Of a DNA stretch of 64,000 bases, positions 45,674-54,569 are shown in pieces; position 1 is the first letter of the stretch; every line of letters begins with the position of its first letter. Below the pieces are notes generated by a model. The model did not search any database, was not told where the DNA came from, and saw nothing but the letters and a program-made list of their open reading frames with translations. The stretch comes from Thalassospira indica (GTDB lineage: Bacteria > Pseudomonadota > Alphaproteobacteria > Rhodospirillales > Thalassospiraceae): contig NZ_CP031555.1 in NCBI RefSeq assembly GCF_003403095.1, forward strand, positions 2,460,001 to 2,524,000, given 5' to 3'. Made by a program: the position numbers and the translations under genes.

Positions 45674-46159
45674 ATGAGCGATCTTGAAAACGATCTTGGC
45701 GATGACATCGACTTCGAAGAATTCGAAGCCCATACCGAAAAGCTGCTGGAAGACGGTCGCACCAAAGACGACCTGTTCGAGTTCATCGGTTTCATGAACA
45801 TCAACGAAGTCGGCACGCACATGATCGCGGCCGAAATGGTGCTTGATGAAGATGCCATCGACCAGATGAGCAAAAACCTGCGGAAACTCGAAATCGATCT
45901 TTCACCGCTTGGCGAGCTTACCGGCGGCCTTAAAGGCGGCGAAGACGTCAAACGCGCCCTTGGTGCCCTGTTCCTGGAGCTGGTCGAGCTTTGCGAAATT
46001 GATGAAGATGACGAAGACGCGGGCGAGCTTTCCGAAGAAGCACTGCTGCTGTTGAACTTCATCAAACGCTTCAATCCACAGATGCGCCGCCTGACGGTTG
46101 CATTGACCGACACCGATGATGACGATGTGTCCTGTGAATATGAAGTGACCAACTGGTAA
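45674..46159 (+). CDS. Small acidic hypothetical protein
   Basis: A 161-aa, very acidic soluble protein, mostly predicted helical, with two Asp/Glu clusters (CEIDEDDEDAGE and TDTDDDDVS). GGAG precedes the ATG at 45674. It is followed by its own terminator and is not obviously linked to neighbours. I do not recognise the family. Confidence 0.7.
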   Translation: MSDLENDLGDDIDFEEFEAHTEKLLEDGRTKDDLFEFIGFMNINEVGTHMIAAEMVLDEDAIDQMSKNLRKLEIDLSPLGELTGGLKGGEDVKRALGALFLELVELCEIDEDDEDAGELSEEALLLLNFIKRFNPQMRRLTVALTDTDDDDVSCEYEVTNW

Positions 46160-46196
46160 GCCAAGGCTTGCCGATCAGGCAAAAATTAATGTAGCT

Positions 46197-46225
46197 AAAG
46201 GCAGGGCATCGTTCCCTGCCTTTTT
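46197..46225 (+). terminator. Terminator
   Basis: AAAGGCAGGG, loop CATCGTT, CCCTGCCTTTTT, after the acidic protein gene and shortly before the M23 gene. Confidence 0.9.
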
Positions 46226-46244
46226 CTGTTTCGGAGCCACCACC

Positions 46245-47039
46245 GTGACCGCCTTGCGATCGACTGCCGCAACCCAACGTCTTCAATCCTATCAGGACCG
46301 CTTTGCAAACGGCGACGAGCCGATGCCAGAAGCCGCAAACCTGCGTGCCTGGATCGATGAGAACCGCGATGTTTTTCACTCGGTCATGGAATGCGACCTC
46401 AAAACATGCGCGAAGATCGTCTACGACTTTTCTTCAAACAGCGATGTGGTGATTGGTGGCGAAAGCGATCCGGCGCGCCAGACCGAAATCATGTGGCTGC
46501 AACTGGCTGATGCCAATGCCCCGGTCGGGATTGGGCGTTATCGCGAAGACCGCATCTGTTATCAGTCCGAACAGTTCAAAAACGATGGCAAGGCCCGCAG
46601 TCAGCACCTTGGCATCGATCTGTTCGCACCGGCATATACGCCGGTATTTGCGCCATTGGATGGTGTTGTACACAGCTTTGCCGATAACAACCTGCATCTG
46701 GATTATGGCCCGACCATTATCTTGCAACATGAACCGGCGGAAGGCATCAGGTTCTATACGCTCTATGGTCATCTCAGCCGCGAATCCCTAGACGGGCTTT
46801 ACAAGGGCAAGGAAATCAACGCCGGTGAACTTCTGTGTCGGTTTGGTGATTTCCCGATCAATGGCGACTGGATCCCGCATCTGCATTTTCAGATCATCTT
46901 TGACATGCTGGGGCGCGAAGGGGACTTCTTTGGCGCTGCCAAACCGTCTGAATGGGATATCTGGGAAAGTATCTGCCCAAACCCGAACCTGATCCTGCAA
47001 ATGCCCGAAAACGTGACCGCGTCACGGAAAGGGGTATAG
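46245..47039 (+). CDS. M23-family metallopeptidase-like protein without signal peptide
   Basis: A 264-aa protein. The C-terminal half is an M23 (LytM) domain: HLGIDLFAPAYTPVFAPLDG (the HxxxD metal ligands) and PHLHFQI (the HxH motif), with YTLYGHLS between them. The metal ligands are therefore present. There is no signal peptide or membrane helix, unusual for a peptidoglycan hydrolase. The start is a GTG at 46245 with GGAG upstream. The next gene begins at the base after its stop (TAG-ATG). Confidence 0.82.
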   Translation: MTALRSTAATQRLQSYQDRFANGDEPMPEAANLRAWIDENRDVFHSVMECDLKTCAKIVYDFSSNSDVVIGGESDPARQTEIMWLQLADANAPVGIGRYREDRICYQSEQFKNDGKARSQHLGIDLFAPAYTPVFAPLDGVVHSFADNNLHLDYGPTIILQHEPAEGIRFYTLYGHLSRESLDGLYKGKEINAGELLCRFGDFPINGDWIPHLHFQIIFDMLGREGDFFGAAKPSEWDIWESICPNPNLILQMPENVTASRKGV

Positions 47040-47390
47040 ATGCAACCGCGTCTGAAAGCCGGTTTGTGGGTGCGCGCGCAGATCGCGATTTGCCAGTCGA
47101 ACCTGATTACGGCGATGGTGGCCCACAAGGGCAACGAAGATGCCGGCGCCGTGCTTGTGAAGCTCAACCGGTTTGACGCAGGGTGCTTTGTCTACTCACG
47201 TGTGACGACACTTGATGGGGAGCTGGGCTGGATGCTGGTGGCCGGTGGCCCGGATGGGGGCCGCGAAACCGAGTTTGTCTGCGATGAATATTGGCGGAAA
47301 CAAATTGGCTATGATCCGGATGTCTGGGTGCTGGAAATCGAAGATCACAAGGGGCAATACGAACTTGATGCCCCGGTTGTGGATTTCTGA
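47040..47390 (+). CDS. DUF1491 family protein
   Basis: A 116-aa protein matching DUF1491, which is common in alphaproteobacteria: LKAGLWVRAQIAICQSNLI, then GDEDAG-like GNEDAGAVLVKLNRF and the C-terminal DVWVLEIEDHKGQY. Its ATG directly abuts the stop of the M23-like gene, so translation is coupled. Family function unknown. Confidence 0.85.
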   Translation: MQPRLKAGLWVRAQIAICQSNLITAMVAHKGNEDAGAVLVKLNRFDAGCFVYSRVTTLDGELGWMLVAGGPDGGRETEFVCDEYWRKQIGYDPDVWVLEIEDHKGQYELDAPVVDF

Positions 47391-47410
47391 CAGGCGGTTC
47401 TGAAAAAAGA

Positions 47411-47439
47411 AAAAGGCTGGCAATCAAATGCCAGCCTTT
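47411..47439. terminator. Bidirectional terminator
   Basis: AAAGGCTGGCA with TGCCAGCCTTT around a 6-nt loop, between the convergent DUF1491 and parvulin genes. Confidence 0.88.
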
Positions 47440-47467
47440 ACGTTTTGCATCACGCGCAAGCGATTGC

Positions 47468-47788
47468 TTATGCGGTGCGCTGCAGCAGGTGGTAACCGAA
47501 ATCGGTCTCAACCACGTCAGACGTCGAACCAACTTCCATGCTGAACGCAGCGGCATCGAATTCCGGAACCATCATGCCACGGCCAAAGAAGCCAAGGTCG
47601 CCGCCCTGCTGGCCGGACGGGCAATCAGAATTGGCTTTTGCCAGTTCTGCGAAATCGGAACCGTTTGCGATCTGGTCTTTAAGCGCGTTGATTTCGGTCA
47701 GGGCTTCGTCTTTGGTGCGGGTGGCGGTCGAACGTGCCGAACCGGCATACATCAGAAGAATGTGCGACGCGCGAACTTGTTCACTCAT
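47468..47788 (-). CDS. Small parvulin-type peptidyl-prolyl isomerase
   Basis: A 106-aa single-domain parvulin (PpiC/Pin4-like). It shows VRASHILLMY at the start, FAELAKANSDCPSGQQGGDLGFFGRGMMVPEFDAAAF, and the closing TDFGYHLLQRT. No signal peptide, so probably cytoplasmic. AAGGA lies 8 nt before the ATG at 47788. Confidence 0.92.
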   Translation of the reverse strand: MSEQVRASHILLMYAGSARSTATRTKDEALTEINALKDQIANGSDFAELAKANSDCPSGQQGGDLGFFGRGMMVPEFDAAAFSMEVGSTSDVVETDFGYHLLQRTA

Positions 47789-47862
47789 AATGGGTCCTTT
47801 CATCCGTCAAAACTTGCAACCGACGGATTTTCTGCAAGATTAGAAGTTTATGGATAACGCTA

Positions 47863-47914
47863 AGGGTCCAAATCCATGTACAGCCGTATACTCCTGTACA
47901 TAGGGTTGGACCCT
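47863..47914. promoter_or_regulatory. 52-bp nested dyad between the parvulin gene and yaaA
   Basis: Three inverted repeats share one centre (between 47888 and 47889): AGGGTCCAA/TTGGACCCT (47863-47871 and 47906-47914), ATGTACAG/CTGTACAT (47876-47883 and 47894-47901) and GTATAC (47886-47891). In all, 21 of 26 position pairs match. No T tract follows on either strand, so it is not a terminator. It may be an operator or structured leader. Confidence 0.65.
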
Positions 47915-47982
47915 AGACATTGCCCATGCCTTGTGGCTTGTTACGACAAATCGAACCGAGATGAAAGAGAAGAGGCAGATTG

Positions 47983-48759
47983 ATGCTTGCTGTTGTGTCC
48001 CCGGCCAAGAAGCTGGATTTCGAAACAGACGTCCCGGAAATGTCTGTTTCTCAACCCGCATTTCTGGACGACACCGAACAACTTGTTGATGTCGCGCGCA
48101 AAAAAAGCCGCAGCGATCTGATGAAGCTCATGGGCATCAGCGAAAACCTAGCCGATCTGAACTATCAGCGTTTTCAGCATTTTTCGCGTCCGTTTGATCG
48201 CACCAATGCCAAACCGGCGATCTTTGCATTCCGCGGTGATACCTATGTCGGCCTTGATGCCGATACCATGAAGACCGAAGACATCGACTGGGCAGAGAGC
48301 CATTTTCGAATGCTTTCGGGCCTTTATGGCCTTCTGAAGCCGCGTGATCTGATGCAGCCTTATCGTTTGGAAATGGGAACGCGCCTTTCCAACCCGCGGG
48401 GCAAAGACCTTTACGCGTTCTGGGATGATAAGCTCTCAAAAGAAATCAACCAGATCACCAAAGTTCACAAGGACCGTAGTCTGATCAATCTCGCCTCGAA
48501 CGAGTATTTCAAATCGATCAAGACCAAGGTCCTTGATGGCCCGGTAATTACGCCTGTGTTCAAGGAAGTGAAGGGCGGTACGGCCAAGGTTGTCGGCTTC
48601 TCGGCAAAGCGTGCGCGTGGCATGATGGCACGCTATATGATTGACAATCGGCTCGAAGACCCGCAAGAGCTCAAGAAGTTTAATGTTGATGGCTATCGCT
48701 ATCAGGATGACCTCTCGACCGAGACAGAGTGGGTCTTCACGCGTATTCACGATCAGTAA
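47983..48759 (+). CDS. yaaA: Peroxide stress protein YaaA (DUF328)
   Basis: A 258-aa protein of the YaaA family: MLAVVSPAKKLDFE at the start, LMGISENLADLNYQRFQ, FRGDTYVGLDA, LSGLYGLLKPRDLMQPYRLEMGTRL and NLASNEYFKSI. In E. coli YaaA limits free iron and DNA damage under H2O2. ATG at 47983 with AGAGG upstream. A striking 52-bp dyad lies 69 bp before it. Confidence 0.93.
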   Translation: MLAVVSPAKKLDFETDVPEMSVSQPAFLDDTEQLVDVARKKSRSDLMKLMGISENLADLNYQRFQHFSRPFDRTNAKPAIFAFRGDTYVGLDADTMKTEDIDWAESHFRMLSGLYGLLKPRDLMQPYRLEMGTRLSNPRGKDLYAFWDDKLSKEINQITKVHKDRSLINLASNEYFKSIKTKVLDGPVITPVFKEVKGGTAKVVGFSAKRARGMMARYMIDNRLEDPQELKKFNVDGYRYQDDLSTETEWVFTRIHDQ

Positions 48760-48783
48760 CACCAACTATTCCGGTGAAACCAT

Positions 48784-49848
48784 ATGACCGACGAGCATCT
48801 TGAACAGCTCGAGGATGAGAATGTCTTACCAGAGGCGCATCCGTTTTCTGGCTATCTGCGCACGTTTTTCCGTGGGCCGGGCCGTTCGCGCAGTCTGACC
48901 CGCGAGGAGGCATTTGATGCGTTCTCTATGATCCTGCGCGACGAGGTCGAACCGATCCAGCTTGGCGCATTCCTTTTGATGCTGCGCTATCGTGCTGAGA
49001 CGCCCGAAGAACTGGCTGGCATGATCGAAGCTGTGCGCAAGGCCGCGCGCCTTGAACCGGATGAAGACAGCAAAGATGACGCGCTTATGCGTCCTGCGCT
49101 GGACTGGCCATCCTATGCGGCCGGTCGGACCCGTGGTCTGCCCTGGTTTGTGCTATCGGCGCTTCTGTTGTCGCAGAATAATGTTCCGGTGCTGATGCAT
49201 GGCTATAACTCGCATCTGGTCAACGGGATCAGCACAGAAGTTGCCATCAAGGCGCTTAAGCTTCCGATTGCCATGTCTGCAGAAGAAGCGCGTTCTGATA
49301 TCGCATCAAAGGGCTTTGCATATCTGCCGCTACGTCACATGCATCACAAGCTGCAAGAGCTGATCGGATTACGTCCGCTTCTTGGATTGCGTAGTCCGGT
49401 CAATACGTTACTGCGTTTGCTTAATCCGTTGCATGCGCGTGCAGCCTTCCTTGGTGTGTTTCATCCGGCGTTTCTTGATGTCCATCGTGAAACCGGCAAG
49501 CTCTTGGAACTTCCACGCATCGGTGTGATCAAGGGCGGTGGCGGCGAAGCCGAAAGAACACCCTATAAGCATGTCGATCTGCGCATGCTTGATAATGGTG
49601 AGCTCAATGATGTTCGCTGGCCCGCATTGCTGTCGAAAACCGAGAAAGACGGCGAAGATCAAAGCCCTGTGTCGCTGAAGCACTTCCTGGCTGTCTGGCG
49701 TGGCGAGGTGGAAGATATTCCCGCCGAAGCCAAGATCAAGGGTAGTGCTGCCATGGCAGCCTTCCTTGCGGGCAAGGCGGATTACATGGATGAGGCAGAA
49801 AGCCTTGTGCAGGGCTGGTGGGATAATCGCGACCGTGATGTTGGCTGA
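48784..49848 (+). CDS. YbiB-like protein of the glycosyltransferase/phosphoribosyltransferase family (TrpD2)
   Basis: A 354-aa protein with the fold of anthranilate phosphoribosyltransferase: the N-terminal helical domain (LTREEAFDAFSMILRDEVEPIQLGAFLLML) and the C-terminal domain with VPVLMHGYNS and FLGVFHPAFL. The canonical PRPP-binding KHGN motif is replaced, as in E. coli YbiB, which binds nucleic acid instead. It begins 24 bp after yaaA and is probably cotranscribed. Confidence 0.82.
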   Translation: MTDEHLEQLEDENVLPEAHPFSGYLRTFFRGPGRSRSLTREEAFDAFSMILRDEVEPIQLGAFLLMLRYRAETPEELAGMIEAVRKAARLEPDEDSKDDALMRPALDWPSYAAGRTRGLPWFVLSALLLSQNNVPVLMHGYNSHLVNGISTEVAIKALKLPIAMSAEEARSDIASKGFAYLPLRHMHHKLQELIGLRPLLGLRSPVNTLLRLLNPLHARAAFLGVFHPAFLDVHRETGKLLELPRIGVIKGGGGEAERTPYKHVDLRMLDNGELNDVRWPALLSKTEKDGEDQSPVSLKHFLAVWRGEVEDIPAEAKIKGSAAMAAFLAGKADYMDEAESLVQGWWDNRDRDVG

Positions 49849-49874
49849 TGTTCTGCGCCTAAGTGCGATCAAAT

Positions 49875-49902
49875 AAAAGGGACGGGAAACCGTCCCTTTT
49901 TT
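49875..49902 (+). terminator. Terminator after the yaaA unit
   Basis: AAAAGGGACGG, 4-nt loop, CCGTCCCTTTTTT. Confidence 0.9.
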
Positions 49903-49907
49903 AATGC

Positions 49908-50450
49908 TCAGAACGATGATCCGGGCTCTTTGAGAAACGCCACTTCTTCTGGCGTCGATGGACGGCCCAATATTTCATTGCGGTGTGGATAGCGGCCAAA
50001 CCGGTCAATGATCTTTTTGTGTTTCAGCTCGAACTCGTAATTGTGTTCAAGGCCGGGCTGTGAAAACAGGTCAACCGCCACTTCATGAATGATTTCGGAT
50101 TCCGAGTGCATATAGGGCATATACAGGAATGCCTGTTCCTGCGGTGTGACCAGTTTGCGATCCAGCCCCAACGAAACAGCTTCCTGTGCCAGCACCAATG
50201 CCATTGGATCTGATGCAAAGGACTGTGGCTGATCGCGGTACATATTGCGTGAAAACTGATCAAGAACGATGATCTCGGCAAGTCGTCCATGGGCGGTTTT
50301 GCGCCAGTTAAAAAGCTCTCCGGTCGTGGCGGCGGCGTGAAAATCGGCAAAGCGTTCCGTGATATGGCGATCCAGTGCTTCATCCTTGATAAACCACTGT
50401 TTTTCTTCGAGTTCCTTGAACCAGAAAACAAGAACCGTTTCAGGTTTCAT
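49908..50450 (-). CDS. DUF924 family protein
   Basis: A 180-aa soluble helical protein of the DUF924 family: VLVFWFKELEEKQWF at the start, EIIVLDQFSRNMYRDQPQSFASD in the middle, and FLYMPYMHSE and GRYPHRNEILGR later. These are the usual conserved blocks. The ATG at 50450 has GTGGA upstream. TPR-like fold; function unknown. Confidence 0.88.
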   Translation of the reverse strand: MKPETVLVFWFKELEEKQWFIKDEALDRHITERFADFHAAATTGELFNWRKTAHGRLAEIIVLDQFSRNMYRDQPQSFASDPMALVLAQEAVSLGLDRKLVTPQEQAFLYMPYMHSESEIIHEVAVDLFSQPGLEHNYEFELKHKKIIDRFGRYPHRNEILGRPSTPEEVAFLKEPGSSF

Positions 50451-50611
50451 AATGTTTCCACCCATCTGATTGCAGGCTTTTGCGGCCCGTCGGCAAAATT
50501 GCGCGTGATCTTCGCGCCCGGTTTAAGGCGCGTCAAGCCATCCGCAAAAAGATTGTCATGGACCATGGGGCAGGGAGTTGACAGCAATCCGTCCGACGTG
50601 GATTATGACAT

Positions 50612-50782
50612 TGTCTTTGGTGTTGATCCGATTGGATCAACTTAAAAGGGAACGTGGTGCGTCATGTATGACAAAGCCACGGCTGCCCCCGCAACTGTAA
50701 GCGGTCAGAGCATTGCATATGCCACTGGTGCAAACCGGGAAGGCGCATTGCTTTTCAAACCGTGAGCCAGGAGACCTGCCTT
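50612..50782 (+). ncRNA. Cobalamin (B12) riboswitch
   Basis: The conserved elements appear in order: AAAAGGGAA (about 50644-50652), GGTG, the block GCCCCCGCAACTGTAAGCGG (50684-50703), GCCACTG, GGGAAGG, and the B12-box GAGCCAGGAGACCTGCC (50764-50780). It precedes the cobalt transporter operon. A CCGGG/CCCGG hairpin (50789-50807) right after it may belong to the expression platform. No rho-independent terminator was seen before the first gene, so control may act on translation. The 5' boundary is approximate. Confidence 0.93.
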
Positions 50783-50967
50783 TGACTGCCGGGTGCCGAT
50801 TGCCCGGTATGAAACTGTTGGACGCCGGGGTGAGCGTCAGGTTGCAGGGGTACAAACGGTCTTTTGAAGATCCGCAATCTTGCTTCCAGCCATCCTATCG
50901 TTCTTTGTCCTGACCCTGTGCGTTGGGCCTTTGGCCTGCGTGCATCGTTTGAGAAAGAGACGATTAT

Positions 50968-51765
50968 ATGTTGAAGACCCTTGGCAGGCTTGCGATTGCA
51001 AGCGCCTGCGTGCTGTCGGCGACCATGCCGGCCCATGCGCATTTTCAATTGGCCTATACGCCGGACGTAAACGTGACCAAGGCCGGGGATCAGCCGGTGA
51101 AGCTGATTTTCTGGCACCCGTTTGAAAACGGTCATGTCATGGATATGGCCGAGCCGCTTGAATTTTATGCGGTTAACCGCGGTGAGAAAATTGATCTGAA
51201 ATCAACGCTTTCGCCGATTACTTTCACCGGAATTGCGAACACGGCAGCGGCCTTTGACGCAACTTTGACTCTTCGCCGCAGCGGCGATTACGTCATGGTG
51301 GTGGTCCCCGCACCGTATTACGAAGAAAGCGAAGATATCTTCATCCAACAGATCACGAAATCCTATGTGAACCGCAATGAAATTCCGACCGACTGGATGG
51401 AACCGCAAGGTCTTAAAACCGAAATCCTGCCGCTTAATCGACCAACCAACATCATTGCCGGTTCGACCTTTACCGGCCGAGTGTTAAGCGAAGGCCAACC
51501 GGTAGTCGGTGTTGAAGTCGAAATCGAATACATGGCCGCAGAACCCGATATGGCCAGTAACACACCCAAAGGGCCAACGGCATCGCCAATGCCCGGTGGT
51601 GCGGTTGTGGCCATCTCCGATCAAAACGGGTATTTCACTTTTGGTGTCCCCAAGGCAGGTTTTTGGGGATTTGCAGCACTTGGCAGCGGCCCTGACAAAG
51701 AATTTCAGGGCAAGGAACTTTCACAGGATGCAGTCCTGTGGGTTCGCGCCTATGATGTGAAATAG
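50968..51765 (+). CDS. DUF4198 periplasmic protein, NikK/CbiK-like component of the cobalt ECF transporter
   Basis: A 265-aa exported protein. The signal peptide is followed by AHAHFQLAYTP; the mature N-terminus carries His residues suited to metal binding. A DUF4198 domain (LIFWHPFENGHVMDM, then a beta-rich region with a carboxypeptidase-regulatory-like fold near AISDQNGYFTFGVPKAGFWGF) follows. It is the first gene after the B12 riboswitch and lies 16 bp before cbiM. In group II Ni/Co transporters such a gene is called NikK. Confidence 0.82.
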   Translation: MLKTLGRLAIASACVLSATMPAHAHFQLAYTPDVNVTKAGDQPVKLIFWHPFENGHVMDMAEPLEFYAVNRGEKIDLKSTLSPITFTGIANTAAAFDATLTLRRSGDYVMVVVPAPYYEESEDIFIQQITKSYVNRNEIPTDWMEPQGLKTEILPLNRPTNIIAGSTFTGRVLSEGQPVVGVEVEIEYMAAEPDMASNTPKGPTASPMPGGAVVAISDQNGYFTFGVPKAGFWGFAALGSGPDKEFQGKELSQDAVLWVRAYDVK

Positions 51766-51781
51766 GCGAGGGACAAAACAG

Positions 51782-52459
51782 ATGCATATTGTCGATGGTG
51801 CGCTGGCACCGGAAGTCTTGATTGGCGGGGGTGTTCTTGCAGTTGCCGGGCTTGGCCTTGGTCTGCGGAAACTGCCAATCGATAAAATTCCCGCAACCGG
51901 GGTTTTGTCGGCAACATTCTTTGTTGCCTCGCTCATTCATGTGCCGGTGGGACCATCCAGTGTGCATCTGATCATGAGCGGTCTTGCCGGGCTCGTGCTT
52001 GGCTGGACCGCGTTTCCGGCACTTTTTGTCGGTCTCTTGCTTCAGGCGGTTTTCTTTGGCTTTGGCGGTTTGACGGTTCTTGGCGTCAATACGGTCAATA
52101 TCGCCTTTCCGGCTGTGCTGGCGGGGCTTTTGTTCCGGGGAATGGTGTCGCGCAGCAACCCGGTCACGGCCGCCGTGCTTGGTGGATGTGCTGGTGCGTT
52201 TTCCATCGGGCTGACAACGGTGTTTGTCGCGGTTTCGCTTGCGCTCAGTGGTGATGCATTTGTACCGGCGGCCAAGCTGGTCTTCTTTGCCCACATTCCG
52301 ATCATGGTGGTCGAAGGGCTGGTTTCAGCGGCATCGGTGTATCTGATCGCCAAGGTCAAACCGGCATTGTTGCAGGCCGCCGATCAGACATCCGGTTTTG
52401 AGATGCAACCGACAGCAACCTTGCGTGCAAAGCAGGCGGGCGAGGCATCCAATGGCTAG
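51782..52459 (+). CDS. cbiM: Cobalt ECF transporter substrate-binding membrane subunit CbiM
   Basis: A 225-aa protein starting MHIVDGALAP. The N-terminal Met-His pair and its short loop form the Co/Ni site in CbiM/NikM structures, so the start is certain. About 6-7 hydrophobic helices follow, with GGLTVLGVNTVNIAFPAV in the middle. The riboswitch argues for cobalt rather than nickel. The next gene overlaps its end by 8 bp. Confidence 0.93.
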   Translation: MHIVDGALAPEVLIGGGVLAVAGLGLGLRKLPIDKIPATGVLSATFFVASLIHVPVGPSSVHLIMSGLAGLVLGWTAFPALFVGLLLQAVFFGFGGLTVLGVNTVNIAFPAVLAGLLFRGMVSRSNPVTAAVLGGCAGAFSIGLTTVFVAVSLALSGDAFVPAAKLVFFAHIPIMVVEGLVSAASVYLIAKVKPALLQAADQTSGFEMQPTATLRAKQAGEASNG

Positions 52460-53048
52460 ATCACTCAAGCTGGTCGTTGTGGTTGGCATGCTTGTGTTCG
52501 GCGCAACACCGGCACAGGCGCACAAGGTTATCGCATCTCTGTTTCCAAGCGGTTCGAACATCGAAGGTGAAATCGGTTTCTCCAACGGTGTCATGGCCGA
52601 AAACACGGTTGTTGAGATCTTTGATCTTGATGGCAACAAGATTGACGAAGTTACCACCGACGGTGACGGTTTCTTTGTCTACACGCCAAGCCAACAGATT
52701 GATCTGCGTTTTCGTGCCGATCTCGGGGCAGGGCACGTTGCCGAGGCAACCTTTGCCATTGCGGACCTGACGGGTGTTGATGGGACTGTACAAACAGCAC
52801 CGTCAAAGGCGCGGACTGCATCAGGCGTAGGATCAAACGCTGGGCCTGCAATTACCCGTGAACAGGAAGAAATCATTGCGACCATCGTGCGTGACGAATT
52901 GCGTCCGCTCAGGCGCGAGCTTACCGCCTATAAGGAAAAGAATGATCTTCAATCGATTCTGGGCGGCATTGGCTATATATTCGGTGCCTTCGGGATCATT
53001 TATTACATCGCTGCGCGACGGCTAAGAGCAAAAGCACCCAACGCATGA
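52452..53048 (+). CDS. NikL/CbiL-like auxiliary protein of the cobalt ECF transporter
   Basis: A 198-aa protein with a signal peptide ending near AQA-HKV, leaving a His at the mature N-terminus. A beta-sandwich-like domain (EIFDLDGNKIDEVTTDGDGFFVYTP) is followed by a helical linker and one C-terminal membrane helix (ILGGIGYIFGAFGIIYYIA). This matches the NikL component found between M and Q in K-M-L-Q-O type transporters, replacing the usual CbiN. The start at 52452 overlaps cbiM; the stop overlaps cbiQ by 4 bp. Confidence 0.8.
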   Translation: MARSLKLVVVVGMLVFGATPAQAHKVIASLFPSGSNIEGEIGFSNGVMAENTVVEIFDLDGNKIDEVTTDGDGFFVYTPSQQIDLRFRADLGAGHVAEATFAIADLTGVDGTVQTAPSKARTASGVGSNAGPAITREQEEIIATIVRDELRPLRRELTAYKEKNDLQSILGGIGYIFGAFGIIYYIAARRLRAKAPNA

Positions 53049-53842
53049 GCCACCTTTTCGGACATGACCAACCCCTGAGCATTCAGGCACATGGCGGACA
53101 ATCACCGTCATTCGTCGGGACGTTCGATCCAAGGGTAAGAGTGGTCGCGGCCTGTGTTTTTGCAATTGTCGTGGTGGCCCTGCATCAGATCGAGTTTGCA
53201 CTGGGTGCCCTGATATTTGCCGCCATTACCATGAGCCTGACGGACTTGCCGCTGCGCGTAACCCTGAAACGCATGGCAGCGATGGACGGCTTCATTATCG
53301 TCATGCTGGTAATGTTGCCATTTACGACCCCCGGAACACCAATGTTCTCGGTGCTTGGGGCAGAGGCCAGCAAGGAAGGCCTGATGCATGCCATCCTTGT
53401 AGGCATACGGGCCAATGCGGTTGTGCTTATGATGCTCAGCCTTTTGTCGGGTATGACGCCGGTGACACTTGGTCACACGCTATATCGTTTGAAATGTCCG
53501 CCGGTTCTGGTGCATCTGATGATGTTTACGGTGCGCTATATTTCGGTGCTGCATGACGAGTATCATCGTCTTCGCATGGCGATGAAACTTCGCGGGTTTA
53601 AGGCACGCAACAATGCCCATACCTACCGTTCTTTTGGCTATTTGTTTGGCATGTTGGTGGTGCGATCGCTTGAACGGGCCGAACGTGTGCTGGAAGCCAT
53701 GAAATGTCGCGGATTTAGTGGTCATTTCCCGATGATTGATGATCTGGCATTCAAGCGTCGGGACGGTGCATTTGCCGTTTTCTTTCTTGCCCTGATTATT
53801 GCCCTTGTCCTGATGGATCGCATGTATGTCGTCGCTTATTGA
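53045..53842 (+). CDS. cbiQ: Cobalt ECF transporter transmembrane subunit CbiQ
   Basis: A 265-aa T component with about 5-6 helices. It has the coupling motifs near MKLRGFKARNN and ERVLEAMKCRGFSG, the ARG-type helices that touch the ATPase. It overlaps the gene before it by 4 bp and cbiO by 17 bp. Confidence 0.92.
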   Translation: MSHLFGHDQPLSIQAHGGQSPSFVGTFDPRVRVVAACVFAIVVVALHQIEFALGALIFAAITMSLTDLPLRVTLKRMAAMDGFIIVMLVMLPFTTPGTPMFSVLGAEASKEGLMHAILVGIRANAVVLMMLSLLSGMTPVTLGHTLYRLKCPPVLVHLMMFTVRYISVLHDEYHRLRMAMKLRGFKARNNAHTYRSFGYLFGMLVVRSLERAERVLEAMKCRGFSGHFPMIDDLAFKRRDGAFAVFFLALIIALVLMDRMYVVAY

Positions 53843-54533
53843 ACTGAATGATATTTCCTATGGCTATCGGGCAGGGCAGAATGTGCTCGATCGTGTCAGT
53901 CTGACACTTGATCCGGGTGAACGTCTGTTCCTTGCCGGGCCGAATGGGGCTGGTAAAAGCACGCTTTTGCGTATTCTTGTCGGCCTGATTAAACCGCATG
54001 CGGGCGAAATCCGTGCCTTTGGCACCCCGCGGGTGACCGACGCAGAATTTCACGATTTGCGCTGCCGGGTTGGTTTTATCGTGCAGGATCCTGATGACCA
54101 GCTGTTTTGCCCAACGGTGATCGAGGATATTGCCTTTGGCCCGCTAAACCTCGGTGCCAGTCGTGAAGAAGCCCTTGCGATCGTGGATGAGGTCCTCGAT
54201 CAACTGCATCTCAAACACCTGCGTGAACGGATTACCCATGAGCTTTCTGGCGGCGAAAAACGGCTTGTTTCGGTGGCAGCTGTCCTTGCCATGAAGCCTG
54301 ATGTTTTGCTGCTTGATGAGCCGACAAACGCACTTGATGAAGAAAACCTGCGCCGGCTTGAAGAAATCCTGATAGGGCTGCCACAAGCCATGATCCTTGT
54401 GTCGCACGATCCGCATTTCAGACGGAAACTTGCAACGCGGATTATTGAATTGCGCACGGGAAAAGTGCTTCAGTTGCCAGACAAGAAATGCACGGCCAGC
54501 GAACGCGCCAACCAGGCCGAGACCGCATCCTGA
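53826..54533 (+). CDS. cbiO: Cobalt ECF transporter ATPase CbiO
   Basis: A 235-aa ATPase with complete motifs: Walker A AGPNGAGKST, Q-loop IVQDPDDQLFCPTV, signature LSGGEKRLVSVAAVLA, Walker B VLLLDEPTNALDE and switch His in LVSHDPHF. Shorter than many CbiO proteins because it lacks a long C-terminal extension. Starts 17 bp inside the end of cbiQ. Confidence 0.94.
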   Translation: MSSLIELNDISYGYRAGQNVLDRVSLTLDPGERLFLAGPNGAGKSTLLRILVGLIKPHAGEIRAFGTPRVTDAEFHDLRCRVGFIVQDPDDQLFCPTVIEDIAFGPLNLGASREEALAIVDEVLDQLHLKHLRERITHELSGGEKRLVSVAAVLAMKPDVLLLDEPTNALDEENLRRLEEILIGLPQAMILVSHDPHFRRKLATRIIELRTGKVLQLPDKKCTASERANQAETAS

Positions 54534-54569
54534 GGACCATGTCCCTCGGACGAGTATGAAAGGGCGGTG

